64,000 nt of DNA, taken from Flavobacterium sp. SUN052 (GTDB lineage Bacteria; Bacteroidota; Bacteroidia; Flavobacteriales; Flavobacteriaceae). The stretch spans positions 930,001 through 994,000 of the forward strand of contig NZ_JAPQNS010000001.1 of assembly GCF_028867935.1 (NCBI RefSeq), in the 5' to 3' direction. Position 1 is the first letter of the stretch, and each line of letters begins with the position of its first letter. Under the pieces are notes generated by a model. That model was given only the letters and a program-made list of their open reading frames with translations, had not been told where the DNA came from and ran no database searches. Position numbers and translations under genes: made by a program. This document shows, in pieces, positions 44,568 through 53,226 of this stretch.

Positions 44568-44613
44568 CGACCGGTTCTGCCGACTTAGAATTAGGGTCTT
44601 TTCCGAAATAAGT

Positions 44614-44655
44614 AGCCTGCTAATAACCCTGTGCGGTATTAGCAGGCTGTTTTGT
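44614..44655 (+). terminator. Intrinsic terminator after the GH78 gene
   Basis: AGCCTGCTAATA (44614-44625) pairs perfectly with TATTAGCAGGCT (44637-44648), with an 11-base loop, followed by GTTTTGTG. It lies 47 bp after the stop codon and separates this operon from the MarR operon. Confidence 0.85.
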
Positions 44656-44716
44656 GTTGAGGGTGTTCGGTCTGCGTTTTTTCAATATAATGTCCAATAA
44701 AACCCTGAAATTACCA

Positions 44717-44761
44717 TTGTTTAAACGAAACTTGTTTAAACGAATATTAGTTTTACTTTTG
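44717..44761 (+). promoter_or_regulatory. MarR operon promoter with two identical operator boxes
   Basis: TTGTTTAAACGAA occurs twice, at 44717-44729 and 44732-44744, 15 bp apart. Each contains the 8-bp palindrome GTTTAAAC. The -7 box TACTTTTG is at 44754-44761, 18 bp before the marR start. The boxes cover the -33 region, so bound MarR would block transcription of its own efflux operon. Confidence 0.7.
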
Positions 44762-44779
44762 CATCGCAAGTATTGATTT

Positions 44780-45217
44780 ATGAAAATGACCTACCGCAAC
44801 GAACACCACCGATTGATTTCCAATCTGCACATTACGCACGGCCATATCGTCAATCACTTTCAGCAGAAGTTAGCACCGTTCGATTTATCGGTGCAGCAAT
44901 ACTCGGTGTTGCGTCAGCTTTTTGATGTATATCCTAACAGTCTGGCTGTTGGCGAGTTAAAAGCGAAAATGACTGATCAGAACTCCGATATGACCCGCTT
45001 AACCGATCGGCTGGTTACCAAAAACTTACTCATTCGAGAAGTTGACCCCGCCAATCGTCGCCGGGTAATTGTGAAGCTGACCGACGAATCGTATCACCTG
45101 ATGGAATCGGTAATTGCTGAACTGAAGGACTTTGAATCGATCATCCGTCACTTGACCGATGAGGAAGTCAAAACGATGAATACACTCTTGGATAAAATTA
45201 AAATCGCAGTACAATGA
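44780..45217 (+). CDS. MarR-family transcriptional regulator
   Basis: 145 residues with the winged-helix MarR pattern: LSVQQYSVLRQLFDVYPNSLAVGELKAKMTDQNSDMTRLTDRLVTKNLLIREVDPANRRRVIVKLTDESYHLM split over helices about 35-115, including the D-x-R-x-x-x-V wing. N- and C-terminal helices would form the dimer. It overlaps the TolC gene by four bases (ATGA) and heads an efflux operon, so it most likely represses the pump until a drug or phenolic compound binds. Confidence 0.93.
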   Translation: MKMTYRNEHHRLISNLHITHGHIVNHFQQKLAPFDLSVQQYSVLRQLFDVYPNSLAVGELKAKMTDQNSDMTRLTDRLVTKNLLIREVDPANRRRVIVKLTDESYHLMESVIAELKDFESIIRHLTDEEVKTMNTLLDKIKIAVQ

Positions 45218-46542
45218 AAACGTATCTACTAGGGGCAGGGCTATGGGTCATAAGCCTTGTTGGCGTTGTGGCTCAACCAGCACCAACCACCATACCCCTT
45301 GACAAGGCCATTCAACTGGCTCTGCAAAACAACAAGGGCATTAAACTGGCCGACTCGCGCAGTTTGGCTGCCGAAGCGCGCGCTCAGGAGGTGAAAGACC
45401 GCAACTTGCCCCAGGCCAATGCCTCGCTTGCTTATTCCAGTTATAACCTGACTGGTCCTTTTGCGTTGGGGGAGGGTAGTGATGGTAAACCACTGTTTGG
45501 TATTCCGGCCGGGCCATTCAATGCGACCATTGGTGGCGTAACGCTTAGCAAAGAAGTATTTGGCGGTTTTGCTGAAAAATCAGCTCGTCTGTCAGCCGAT
45601 TTACTGGCCAAAGCCAGCCGTCTGGATGCCCAGCGTAATCGTTCTGAGTTAGTCTACACCGTTACGGATGCGTACTATAACATTGTCAAGCTGATCAAAT
45701 CAACGAGAGTTATCGAGCAGAATATCAGGCAGTTCGATGAGCGTGAGCGCGAAGCCAACAATTTGCAGAAAGAAGGAATCGTGACGGCAAACGAAGTGCT
45801 GAAGATTCAATTACAGCGTAACAATCTGCAACTCAGTCGGCTCCAGGTCGATAAAGCCCGGCAGACTGCGCTGTATAATTTTAAGCTGCTCGTTGGTCTG
45901 CCCGACGATCAGACCGTGACGGTTGACACCACGCTGACCAACCCGGTCACAACCATCGAACCGTTGGACAGCTTTCTGTCGCGGGCAGTGCAGACTCGTC
46001 CTGAAGTGCAGGCCAACGCCCTCCGGGTGCAGTCGGCCGAAGCGCAGCTCCGAAATACCAAGAGCAGTATGTATCCGCATTTGGGTGTCTCGGCAGGCTA
46101 TAATTACATCAACCCAACCACAAAAATCATTCCTGAGCGTAGTTCGTTTATCAGCGCCTGGAACGTTGGCGCGGGTTTATCGTATAATATCGGCTCGCTG
46201 TATAACCTGAAGGGACGCTTGAATACTGCCAAAATAAACGTTGATGAAGCCGGTCTTCAGGGGCAGCAGCAAGTCGATCAGATCCGGTCGGAGGTGGTAA
46301 CGGCCTATAACAACTACCAACTCGCGCTGGAACAACAGAACGTCATTCGCACGGCCGTGGGGCAGGCCAAGGAAAATTACCGACTGGCAGAATCCCGTTT
46401 CAGGAATGGACTGGTTGGCTCAACTGACTTGCTGGAAGCGAACAGCTTTCTGATTCAGGCCCAGCTCAATGTGATCAATGCCACTGTAGACGCCCAACTG
46501 GCCCACCAGCGCCTGCTGAAAGCCACAGGTATCAATTTATAA
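45214..46542 (+). CDS. TolC-family outer-membrane efflux protein
   Basis: 442 residues with a signal peptide (KTYLLGAGLWVISLVGVVAQ). Two repeats of the outer membrane efflux protein domain are visible: IPLDKAIQLALQNNKGIKLADSR with a long helical region to about residue 230, and FLSRAVQTRPEVQANALRVQSAEAQLR to AESRFRNGLVGSTDLLEAN. Long coiled-coil helices would form the periplasmic tunnel. It is the exit duct for the EmrAB-like pump encoded next. Coupled to marR by an ATGA overlap. Confidence 0.94.
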   Translation: MKTYLLGAGLWVISLVGVVAQPAPTTIPLDKAIQLALQNNKGIKLADSRSLAAEARAQEVKDRNLPQANASLAYSSYNLTGPFALGEGSDGKPLFGIPAGPFNATIGGVTLSKEVFGGFAEKSARLSADLLAKASRLDAQRNRSELVYTVTDAYYNIVKLIKSTRVIEQNIRQFDEREREANNLQKEGIVTANEVLKIQLQRNNLQLSRLQVDKARQTALYNFKLLVGLPDDQTVTVDTTLTNPVTTIEPLDSFLSRAVQTRPEVQANALRVQSAEAQLRNTKSSMYPHLGVSAGYNYINPTTKIIPERSSFISAWNVGAGLSYNIGSLYNLKGRLNTAKINVDEAGLQGQQQVDQIRSEVVTAYNNYQLALEQQNVIRTAVGQAKENYRLAESRFRNGLVGSTDLLEANSFLIQAQLNVINATVDAQLAHQRLLKATGINL

Positions 46543-46550
46543 AGTTCATG

Positions 46551-46627
46551 TATGGTCATTAAGTGGTCATTAGTCGCTTAGCATCAATGACAATTTAATG
46601 ACTACCAATGACCACCTAATGACAATT
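46551..46627. repeat. GGTCATT/AATGAC repeat unit between the TolC and HlyD genes
   Basis: TGGTCATTAAGTGGTCATTAG near 46552-46572 is mirrored by ACCAATGACCACCTAATGAC near 46603-46622, so the spacer can fold into a long imperfect hairpin. It resembles the cluster at 39590-39676. It fills almost the whole 101-bp gap within the operon. Confidence 0.6.
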
Positions 46628-46643
46628 AATTTTCAGCAAAATC

Positions 46644-47756
46644 ATGAATACCAAACTGTTTATCCGAGTGGGGGGTGTTATTCTCCTGTTGGCCGCCATT
46701 TTTTTCGGTTATACTGAGTTTCGCTATCTGCAACGGCATGAAACCACCGACGATGCCCAGATCGATGGTGATGTGGACCCCGTTACGCCTAAAGTGGGCG
46801 GCTACGTGAAAGCCATCCGGTTTAAAGACAACCAATACGTTAAAGAAGGCGACACCCTGTTTGTGCTCGACGATGCCGATTATCGCATTCGGGTGGCTCA
46901 GGCCGAAGCCGCTTTGCAAAGCGCACAGGCAGCAGCAGGGGTCAGCCGCTCAAATGTGAATGTAGCGGCTGCCACCATCCAGAGTTCACAGGCCAGCGTT
47001 GAGACTGCCCGTAATCAGGTAGCCACGGCGCAAGCCAACGTTGTTGCGGCTCAGGCACGCAACCGTCGCGCTAACCAGGATTTTGAGCGGTATAGCCGCC
47101 TGCTGGCCGAGAAAACGGTGCCCCAGCAGCAATTTGATGCTATTGAGGCCGAGCGCGATGCGTCGCAGGCACAGCTTCAGGCCGCTCAGGCTCAGTTACG
47201 TACAGCTCAATCGCAGGTTAGTGCAGCGGGTACCCAAACGGGTGTTACGAGCTCACAACGCCGGGCTTCAGAGGGGCAGATCACAGTAGCGCAGGCCGCA
47301 GTGAAGCAACGCCAGACCGAACTCGATATGGCCAATCTGCAACTGTCGTACACCATTGTTCGGGCGCCAACATCGGGCGTTATTTCAAAACGGACCGTGC
47401 AGGTAGGACAACTGATTCAGGCAGGACAGTCGTTGTGTGCGGTGGTGAGTAATTCAGCGCTGTGGGTAACGGCCAACTTCAAAGAAACGCAACTCAAGCA
47501 AATGCAGCCCGGCCAGGTAGTCGACGTGGATGTAGACGCCTTTGGTAACGAGAAATTAACCGGCAAAGTGGGGTCTTTTGCTGGAGCAACAGGTGCTAAG
47601 TTTTCGCTGCTGCCCCCCGACAATGCTACTGGTAACTACGTCAAAGTGGTGCAGCGGGTACCGGTTCGAATTGAATTAGACAAAAACAGCCCTCTGTATA
47701 CCAAACTGCGCCCCGGTATGAGTGCAACAGTAGCGGTGGACTTGCAGACGAAATAA
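46644..47756 (+). CDS. HlyD/EmrA-family membrane fusion protein
   Basis: 370 residues. One N-terminal membrane helix (LFIRVGGVILLLAAIFFGYTEF), then the first half of a lipoyl/biotinyl domain (TDDAQIDGDVDPVTPKVGGYVKAIRFKDNQYVKEGDTLF). A long alanine- and glutamine-rich coiled coil (about 85-215) is followed by the second lipoyl half (LSYTIVRAPTSGVISKRTVQVGQLIQAGQSLCAVV) and a C-terminal beta-barrel (VTANFKETQLKQMQPGQVVDVDVDAF). It should link the inner-membrane EmrB-type pump to TolC. Confidence 0.94.
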   Translation: MNTKLFIRVGGVILLLAAIFFGYTEFRYLQRHETTDDAQIDGDVDPVTPKVGGYVKAIRFKDNQYVKEGDTLFVLDDADYRIRVAQAEAALQSAQAAAGVSRSNVNVAAATIQSSQASVETARNQVATAQANVVAAQARNRRANQDFERYSRLLAEKTVPQQQFDAIEAERDASQAQLQAAQAQLRTAQSQVSAAGTQTGVTSSQRRASEGQITVAQAAVKQRQTELDMANLQLSYTIVRAPTSGVISKRTVQVGQLIQAGQSLCAVVSNSALWVTANFKETQLKQMQPGQVVDVDVDAFGNEKLTGKVGSFAGATGAKFSLLPPDNATGNYVKVVQRVPVRIELDKNSPLYTKLRPGMSATVAVDLQTK

Positions 47757-47762
47757 AAAACT

Positions 47763-49319
47763 ATGAAGCTCGGATTTGATAAATGGATTGTGGTCATCAC
47801 GGTAACGGTGGCTGCTCTGTTACAAACAATCGACTCCTCGATTGTGAACGTAACGCTCAACCAAATGATGGGCAACTTGGGGGCCTCGCTGGGCGATATT
47901 AGTTGGGTAGTTACCGGATATGCCGCTGCCAGTGCGGTTATGATTACAATGTCGGGCTGGTTGACCGCTAAGTTGGGTCGCCGGAATTACTTTGCTGCGT
48001 CGATCATCCTGTTTACTATAGCTTCAATTTTTTGTGGTACATCCACCAATGTCTGGGAACTGGTCTTTTTCCGGGTAGTACAGGGCATTGGCGGGGGCGG
48101 TTTGTTGACAACCGCGCAGTCGATTCTGATTCAGACATTCCCCAAAAAGGATATTGGTATTGCTAACGCCATTTTCGGGATGGGGGTTATTATTGGTCCG
48201 TCCATTGGCCCAACATTAGGTGGGTATATCACCGATAACCTGTCGTGGAACTGGGTGTTTTATATCAACATTCCCTTCGGAATTCTGGCAACTTTTCTGA
48301 CGTACACGTACATCAAGGAGCCTGCCGAGAAGGTGGAAGCGGGTAATATGGACTGGCTTGCGCTTATCCTGCTTGTCATGGGCATTGGTGGTTTGCAGAT
48401 CATCCTGGAGAAAGGCCACGAAGAAGATTGGTTTTCGTCGACCTTCATTGTCGGCATGTCTATTGCTGCGGGAGTTGGCCTGGTTGGCTTTATCTGGCGG
48501 CAACTGGTCGTTAAAATTCCGATTCTGGACCTGCGTCTGTTGCTTCAACGTCGGTTTGCGGTGGGCACGCTTTTCAATTTTATTCTGGGTTTCGGACTCT
48601 TTGCGTCGGTGTTTATCATTCCCGTTTTCTGCCAGACTATTCTGGGCTTTACGGCCAGCCAGACCGGTTTGCTGTTGATGCCGGGTTCGCTGGCAACGGG
48701 TGCCATGATGCCAATAGTGGGCGCACTTATGAGTAAAAACAAGATCTCACCCGTCTGGTACGCAGGCATCGGTTTTCTGATGTTCTTCGGGTTCTGTTAC
48801 GATCTGTCGGCCATCAGCCTGTCTGCCGGCCCCGATTATTTCTTCTGGCCGCTGATTGTTCGTGGGGTAGGTATGGGATTGATATTTATCCCGTTGACGA
48901 CAATCACGATCTCTGATCTGGAAAACGTTAAAATACCGCAGGGTTCGGCCCTAACGGGGATGATTCGCCAGCTGGGCGGTACGTTCGGAACGGCCATCAT
49001 GACAACCTACATCTCGACGCGCACCGTGTTTCACTCATCGCGTCTGGGTGATAATATCTCTACTTACAACCCCTTGTCGGCTGAGCGACTTCGGCAGTAC
49101 ACCAACCTGTTTTTGTCGAAGGGCGATGCCTTGGCCACTGCCACCAGCAAAGCTTATGGGGTGATGCAGGGGGCCGTTATCAAGCAAGCGCTGGTGATGA
49201 CCTATGCCGATGCGTTCCTGGTCATCGGTGCGTTCTTCCTGGTTTGTGTTCCGTTGCTGTTGCTGTTTATTGGCAAAAAAATCCAGGCACCCGCCCACGT
49301 CGAAATGGCGATGGAATAG
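47763..49319 (+). CDS. DHA2-family drug efflux transporter (EmrB-type MFS)
   Basis: 518 residues with about 14 hydrophobic segments. MFS drug:H+ antiporter landmarks: LLQTIDSSIVNVTLNQM in helix 1 with an aspartate, GWLTAKLGRRNYFAAS (motif A), VQGIGGGGLLTTAQSI (motif B), and MGVIIGPSIGPTLGGYI (motif C). It exports lipophilic compounds with the membrane fusion protein and TolC encoded just upstream, six bases apart. It is the last structural gene of the MarR-controlled operon. Confidence 0.95.
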   Translation: MKLGFDKWIVVITVTVAALLQTIDSSIVNVTLNQMMGNLGASLGDISWVVTGYAAASAVMITMSGWLTAKLGRRNYFAASIILFTIASIFCGTSTNVWELVFFRVVQGIGGGGLLTTAQSILIQTFPKKDIGIANAIFGMGVIIGPSIGPTLGGYITDNLSWNWVFYINIPFGILATFLTYTYIKEPAEKVEAGNMDWLALILLVMGIGGLQIILEKGHEEDWFSSTFIVGMSIAAGVGLVGFIWRQLVVKIPILDLRLLLQRRFAVGTLFNFILGFGLFASVFIIPVFCQTILGFTASQTGLLLMPGSLATGAMMPIVGALMSKNKISPVWYAGIGFLMFFGFCYDLSAISLSAGPDYFFWPLIVRGVGMGLIFIPLTTITISDLENVKIPQGSALTGMIRQLGGTFGTAIMTTYISTRTVFHSSRLGDNISTYNPLSAERLRQYTNLFLSKGDALATATSKAYGVMQGAVIKQALVMTYADAFLVIGAFFLVCVPLLLLFIGKKIQAPAHVEMAME

Positions 49320-49404
49320 GTCAGTAGCTAAAGTTGGTTAAAAAGTGAGGTAACGAACAGACGTAAGTGGCTATATAACTCGTTTCAGGGATACCACAAA
49401 TTGC

Positions 49405-49659
49405 ATGACGATTGACATGAATTCAATTTCCCAAAGCTTTTACGAGGAGTTAGTGCAGCGGCTTAACCAGATGACCATCCGCAGTAATCGGCATAAAGTA
49501 TCTTTATATACGCCCCTCAACGCAGATCAACAAACAGAAAGTCCCAAACTGACCGAAGAAAACAGCGAACACACGGTATTTGCCTTTAATATCATGTTTG
49601 AGCGTAACAACACAGAATCAGAATGGCGTTTAGTGACCCCTCTCAAATTCACTGATTAG
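49405..49659 (+). CDS. Small protein of unknown function
   Basis: 84 residues, or 80 from a second ATG at 49417. The protein is polar, with no signal peptide, no membrane segment and no cysteine pair. Recognisable only as a sequence of alternating charged and hydrophobic stretches (FYEELVQRLNQMTIRSNRHKVSLYTPL; FAFNIMFERNN). It follows the efflux gene by 85 bp and ends ahead of a hairpin, which supports it as a real gene. I do not recognise a family. Confidence 0.5.
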   Translation: MTIDMNSISQSFYEELVQRLNQMTIRSNRHKVSLYTPLNADQQTESPKLTEENSEHTVFAFNIMFERNNTESEWRLVTPLKFTD

Positions 49660-49676
49660 CCGGTGCTTTACCGTTG

Positions 49677-49717
49677 ATCTAAGCCTTACCCTGTCATCAT
49701 AAGGGTAAGGCTTAGAT
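49677..49717. terminator. Bidirectional hairpin between convergent genes
   Basis: ATCTAAGCCTTACCCT (49677-49692) and AGGGTAAGGCTTAGAT (49702-49717) form a perfect 16-bp stem with a nine-base loop. There is no long T-run on either side. It separates the small gene on the + strand from the stressosome operon on the - strand. Confidence 0.75.
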
Positions 49718-49738
49718 TGACCAAATAAGAATCAGTAT

Positions 49739-51412
49739 CTAATTCAACGAAAAGGGAAGATAAACCGTAAAGACAGAGCCCTTCCCCGGTTCACTACGCA
49801 CGCTGAGAGAACCCTGGTGATTGTCCACCACTTTTTTGCAGATGGCTAACCCAATGCCGGTGCCTTCATACTGCTTTCGACCATGTAAGCGTTGAAACAG
49901 GCGGAATATCTGATCTTCATATTTTTGCTCGAAGCCAATGCCGTTATCCTCAACGGCGATTGAAACATAGTGGGGGGAGCCATTTTGAGTCACCGTCACG
50001 GGGAGTTCGTTCACTGCAACAACAGTGGCTGTAATCTGGATGACCAGTGGACGATCAGGACGCGAGTACTTAAGCGCATTCGAAACCAAGTTTTGAAAAA
50101 GCTGGCGCATTTGTAAGCCGTTTCCCTGAATCTCACCCAGCGAATTAATCCTTATGGTGGCCTGTTTCTGCTGAATGATAGTTTCTAAATCACTGATAAC
50201 GTCAGCTACCAGTTTGTCTAAATTCAGGCGTTCAAAAGGCATTTGAGCCGTAAGTCGGGTGAACGACAGCAGGTCTTTGACCAGTGCCTGCATCCGGCTG
50301 GCAGATGCCTGCATGCGGCTCAGCAGATCAGTACCCGCAGTACCCAGATTGGCACCATACTGAACCACTAATAAATCACTAAAAGTCTGAATCTTGCGTA
50401 AGGGCTCCTGTAAGTCATGCGAGGCTACGTAAGCAAATTGGGTTAGTTCGGCATTGCTGCGGTTGAGCTCACTAACAGTTGTCTCCAACTCCTGTTGGTA
50501 TCGTTCCAGATTGGCTTTTGCCTGTATCAACTCCTGATTGGCCTGAAGGGTTTGCCCAACAATTTTCTGCGCATCTATATTGACAACAAAGCCCGTCCAG
50601 GCGGCTATCTTGCCGGGATCGCTTTTGATCGGCTGGGCCGTAAACAGGTGCCATTGATACACCATTGAGCCTTTTCGCCGAAGCCGACACTCGTAGGTAA
50701 ACGGTTGTCCCATAGCAGCTTGCCTGGTCCAGTGACGCCAGAATCCGGCCTGTTCATCAGGATGGATAATAGTACTCCATTTTGTCTGGTTGAGCAGCTG
50801 TAGGCTAGCTCCTGTAAATTCATGAACCCAGGCATTGGCATAGAGCAACTGACCCGACTGGTTGGCGGTGAAGATCATCAACGGCAGTGAATCGGTTACC
50901 CGTTTGTAGTGCTGCTCGCTGTCCTGTAGGCGGAGGGCTAAGTCTTTTAGCTGCTCGTTTTTATGCTTGATCTCTTCGTAGGCCGACACGGGCTGGTCGG
51001 TAGTGAATTGAGATCGCCAGTCTGTAAACCGGGTAGGATTTAGTCGACGAGAAGAGGGTAAACTATAATAAACCGTAATGCGGCTGCCGCTGCCCGCACT
51101 GGTGATTTCCAGTTTTTCCACCAGCCGCTGGGCATAAAGTAACCCCTGATTGAGCGGGTTAGCAACAACCAGATGGCTATCTTCGACGGCTGCTATTAAC
51201 GACTGTTGCTTGGCCGAGGCTAACACGCTCAGGATCAAAACCGGTTTCGAACCCTGCTCCATCACGTAACGGGCCACTTCCGAAACCGCCGTAGCAAACG
51301 TGGTCTGAGCCGCCAGCGATAGGCCTGCTAATTCAGCCAGGCGCATGCTCCGCTTATGGGCGACTATCAGGTCCATGTCGTTCTCTAAGGATACGCGAAT
51401 GAGTTCCTCCAT
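49739..51412 (-). CDS. PAS-domain histidine kinase with an N-terminal anti-sigma-type ATPase-like domain
   Basis: 557 residues. Residues about 5-115 look like an RsbT/RsbW-type domain (LAAQTTFATAVSEVARYVMEQG, GSGSRITVYY) with a weak ATP site. A PAS domain spans about 166-290 (DSLPLMIFTANQSGQLLYANAWVHEFTG), a coiled coil about 290-325, then the HisKA box (FAYVASHDLQEPLRK, His332) and a HATPase_c domain (NALKYSRPD, DNGIGFEQKY, GTGIGLAICKKVV). It is the last gene of the RsbRST operon and has no membrane helix. It probably carries the stressosome output to a two-component response; no response regulator is adjacent. Confidence 0.88.
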   Translation of the reverse strand: MEELIRVSLENDMDLIVAHKRSMRLAELAGLSLAAQTTFATAVSEVARYVMEQGSKPVLILSVLASAKQQSLIAAVEDSHLVVANPLNQGLLYAQRLVEKLEITSAGSGSRITVYYSLPSSRRLNPTRFTDWRSQFTTDQPVSAYEEIKHKNEQLKDLALRLQDSEQHYKRVTDSLPLMIFTANQSGQLLYANAWVHEFTGASLQLLNQTKWSTIIHPDEQAGFWRHWTRQAAMGQPFTYECRLRRKGSMVYQWHLFTAQPIKSDPGKIAAWTGFVVNIDAQKIVGQTLQANQELIQAKANLERYQQELETTVSELNRSNAELTQFAYVASHDLQEPLRKIQTFSDLLVVQYGANLGTAGTDLLSRMQASASRMQALVKDLLSFTRLTAQMPFERLNLDKLVADVISDLETIIQQKQATIRINSLGEIQGNGLQMRQLFQNLVSNALKYSRPDRPLVIQITATVVAVNELPVTVTQNGSPHYVSIAVEDNGIGFEQKYEDQIFRLFQRLHGRKQYEGTGIGLAICKKVVDNHQGSLSVRSEPGKGSVFTVYLPFSLN

Positions 51413-51418
51413 AAAGAC

Positions 51419-52429
51419 TTAGTTAACAAAACGACCAATGAAGACCGACGTATCATCGGTTTGCCGGGCATAATCCTTATACAACGCAGCTGCCAATATA
51501 GACAAATCATACCGTTGAATCAGCGGGTATTTGGTATGATCCCAGCGTGATTGCAGTCCGTCGGAACACATCACGAGCAGCTGGCCCCGTTCTAGAGGTA
51601 GAACATGATCATGCATTGTTGTGGGTAAGTTCAACCCAATAATTCCGTTATAAGGCATTAGGTTCTTGGAGACCGACAACTGAATAAGCCGCGACGCTAT
51701 ATTGCCCACCCCACACCAGTTCCACTGACGGCTAGTCACATCATAAACAACAACGGACCCTACTAATCCCCGCGTTTTGTTGACGGCCCGGTGCATATAC
51801 CGAATAATGTCCACAGGGCGATGATCGGCACATAGCCGAAAGGCCTTGATGCCTTCCTGCACGGCCCGTTGAGCCTCTGGCCCGTGCCCCAGGCCATCAC
51901 CCAGAAATAATTTGAGGTGATCGGTTGTTCGTTTGACATAAAAACCGTCTCCACAGGCCTCTTCGCCCGGCATAGGCACTACCAACGAACGGAATTCAAA
52001 ACCAGACTCTGGAGCTGTTTGCGGGTGCGTGAAAATGCGTGCCAGCAGAATGGTCCCCCAGCCCTTCAGCGAATAGAGCTGGGCTTGATCGGCTAAGCGG
52101 TTAATGGCTCCCAACCCGCTGCCCAGCGTACCGGTGGTAGACACGCCATCCTGCATCATCCTGGCCGGATCGGCCATGCCGGGTCCGCTATCAATGCTGA
52201 TCAGTTCCAGACCCGCATTCGTAAGGGTACGGAATGGGCGAGCCAGCAGATCGCCCCCACCGGCATGTTTAATTAAATTGGAGACCATCTCGGCAACGAT
52301 CAGGTCAATTTCATGCAACCGGTGGGCTTGAAAACCGATTTCGCCAGCCATACGGCTGACTCCTTTTTTGATCAAGGCCAGATAACTCCGATCCCTGGCT
52401 TGAAATCGTACGTGGGGCGTGTTATCCAT
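51419..52429 (-). CDS. SpoIIE/RsbX-type phosphatase with its own RsbT-like ATPase domain
   Basis: 336 residues from the ATG at 52429, which overlaps the stop of the RsbT gene; an in-frame start at 52492 lies deep inside that gene. Residues about 5-130 are an RsbT/RsbW-type domain (DLIVAEMVSNLIKHAGGG, DSGPGMADPARMMQDG, TGTLGSGLGAINRLAD). Residues about 145-330 are a PP2C-like SpoIIE domain with metal ligands in FLGDGLGHGPEAQRAV and MCSDGLQSRWD. In stressosome systems RsbX-type enzymes dephosphorylate RsbR and RsbS and reset the complex. Confidence 0.88.
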   Translation of the reverse strand: MDNTPHVRFQARDRSYLALIKKGVSRMAGEIGFQAHRLHEIDLIVAEMVSNLIKHAGGGDLLARPFRTLTNAGLELISIDSGPGMADPARMMQDGVSTTGTLGSGLGAINRLADQAQLYSLKGWGTILLARIFTHPQTAPESGFEFRSLVVPMPGEEACGDGFYVKRTTDHLKLFLGDGLGHGPEAQRAVQEGIKAFRLCADHRPVDIIRYMHRAVNKTRGLVGSVVVYDVTSRQWNWCGVGNIASRLIQLSVSKNLMPYNGIIGLNLPTTMHDHVLPLERGQLLVMCSDGLQSRWDHTKYPLIQRYDLSILAAALYKDYARQTDDTSVFIGRFVN

Positions 52430-52829
52430 TCTTCCATTTGACAATAGTGATTGTCGTCCCCTGACCAAGCGTACTCTGAAGATTAAATTCATTCACCAGG
52501 CGTTTGGTACCGGGCAAACCAAGCCCCAGACTTTTGCCGGTTGAATAACCATCCTGCATAGCTAACGAGATGTCAGCGATTCCCGGCCCCTGATCGGAAA
52601 AGGTGAGCCGAATACCGCTTTCACGTCCCTTACTGATTACTTCAATGAGTACCTCGCCATTACCCGCATAGCGAATCATATTACGAAACAGTTCACTAGC
52701 GGCCGTAATGAGTTTGGTCTGGTTAACCAGACCCATTCCAAGTTTTGTAGCGGCTTCTTTAACCCGATTTCGGAAGGGAACCATGTCCTGATCCCGGGAA
52801 ATGGTCATCTTGTCTTTACTCAGGGTCAT
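52422..52829 (-). CDS. RsbT-like serine/threonine kinase (switch kinase)
   Basis: About 135 residues from an ATG at 52829, which overlaps the RsbS gene by 14 bases; an ATG at 52808 is also possible and a longer frame goes deep into rsbS. The GHKL ATPase signature is clear: SELFRNMIRYAGNGEVLIEV (N-box), FSDQGPGIADISLAMQDG (G1), STGKSLGLGLPGTKRLV (G2) and GTTITIVKW. RsbT phosphorylates the STAS domains of RsbR and RsbS, then leaves the complex to activate a phosphatase. Order R-S-T here matches known stressosome operons. Confidence 0.9.
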   Translation of the reverse strand: MTLSKDKMTISRDQDMVPFRNRVKEAATKLGMGLVNQTKLITAASELFRNMIRYAGNGEVLIEVISKGRESGIRLTFSDQGPGIADISLAMQDGYSTGKSLGLGLPGTKRLVNEFNLQSTLGQGTTITIVKWKNG

Positions 52830-53214
52830 CCACATCGTCGTCAGCTGATTGGGCGTACTGGCCATTGTGGGTTTGTAACAGGGCCATACCGCGTTCAACA
52901 TCCAGCGCAGTATGTACTCCGTTTAAGGATAAGCCAAGCTCAATCAGCGTGATGGCGACAGCAGGCTGCATACCCACCACAACGGTTTCGGCATCGAGCA
53001 CGCGGGTCATGCTGGCAATATTGCCCAATATGCGGCCCATAAATGAATCGACGATAGAGACCGCTGAAATGTCGATGAGTACGCCACGTGCCCCGGTTTT
53101 GTAAACCATCTGAACCAGATCATTCTCCAGGTTCAGCGCTAACCGGTCATAGAGATCAACTTGAATGGTGACCAGTAAAAACTGACCCATTCGAAGGATA
53201 GGGATTTTATCCAT
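52816..53214 (-). CDS. RsbS-like STAS-domain protein of the stressosome
   Basis: 132 residues, one STAS domain. IPILRMGQFLLVTIQVDLYDR, then GVLIDISAVSIVDSFMGRILGNIASMTRVLDAETVVVGMQPAVAITLIELGLSLNGVHTALDVERGM split over the fold, is very close in pattern to Bacillus RsbS. The phospho-acceptor serine is S57 in VDSFMG. A short acidic tail (DDDVDDPE) overlaps the RsbT start. It forms the core of the stressosome with RsbR, 12 bp downstream of that gene. Confidence 0.93.
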   Translation of the reverse strand: MDKIPILRMGQFLLVTIQVDLYDRLALNLENDLVQMVYKTGARGVLIDISAVSIVDSFMGRILGNIASMTRVLDAETVVVGMQPAVAITLIELGLSLNGVHTALDVERGMALLQTHNGQYAQSADDDVDDPE

Positions 53215-53226
53215 GTGCGGGCAGCA

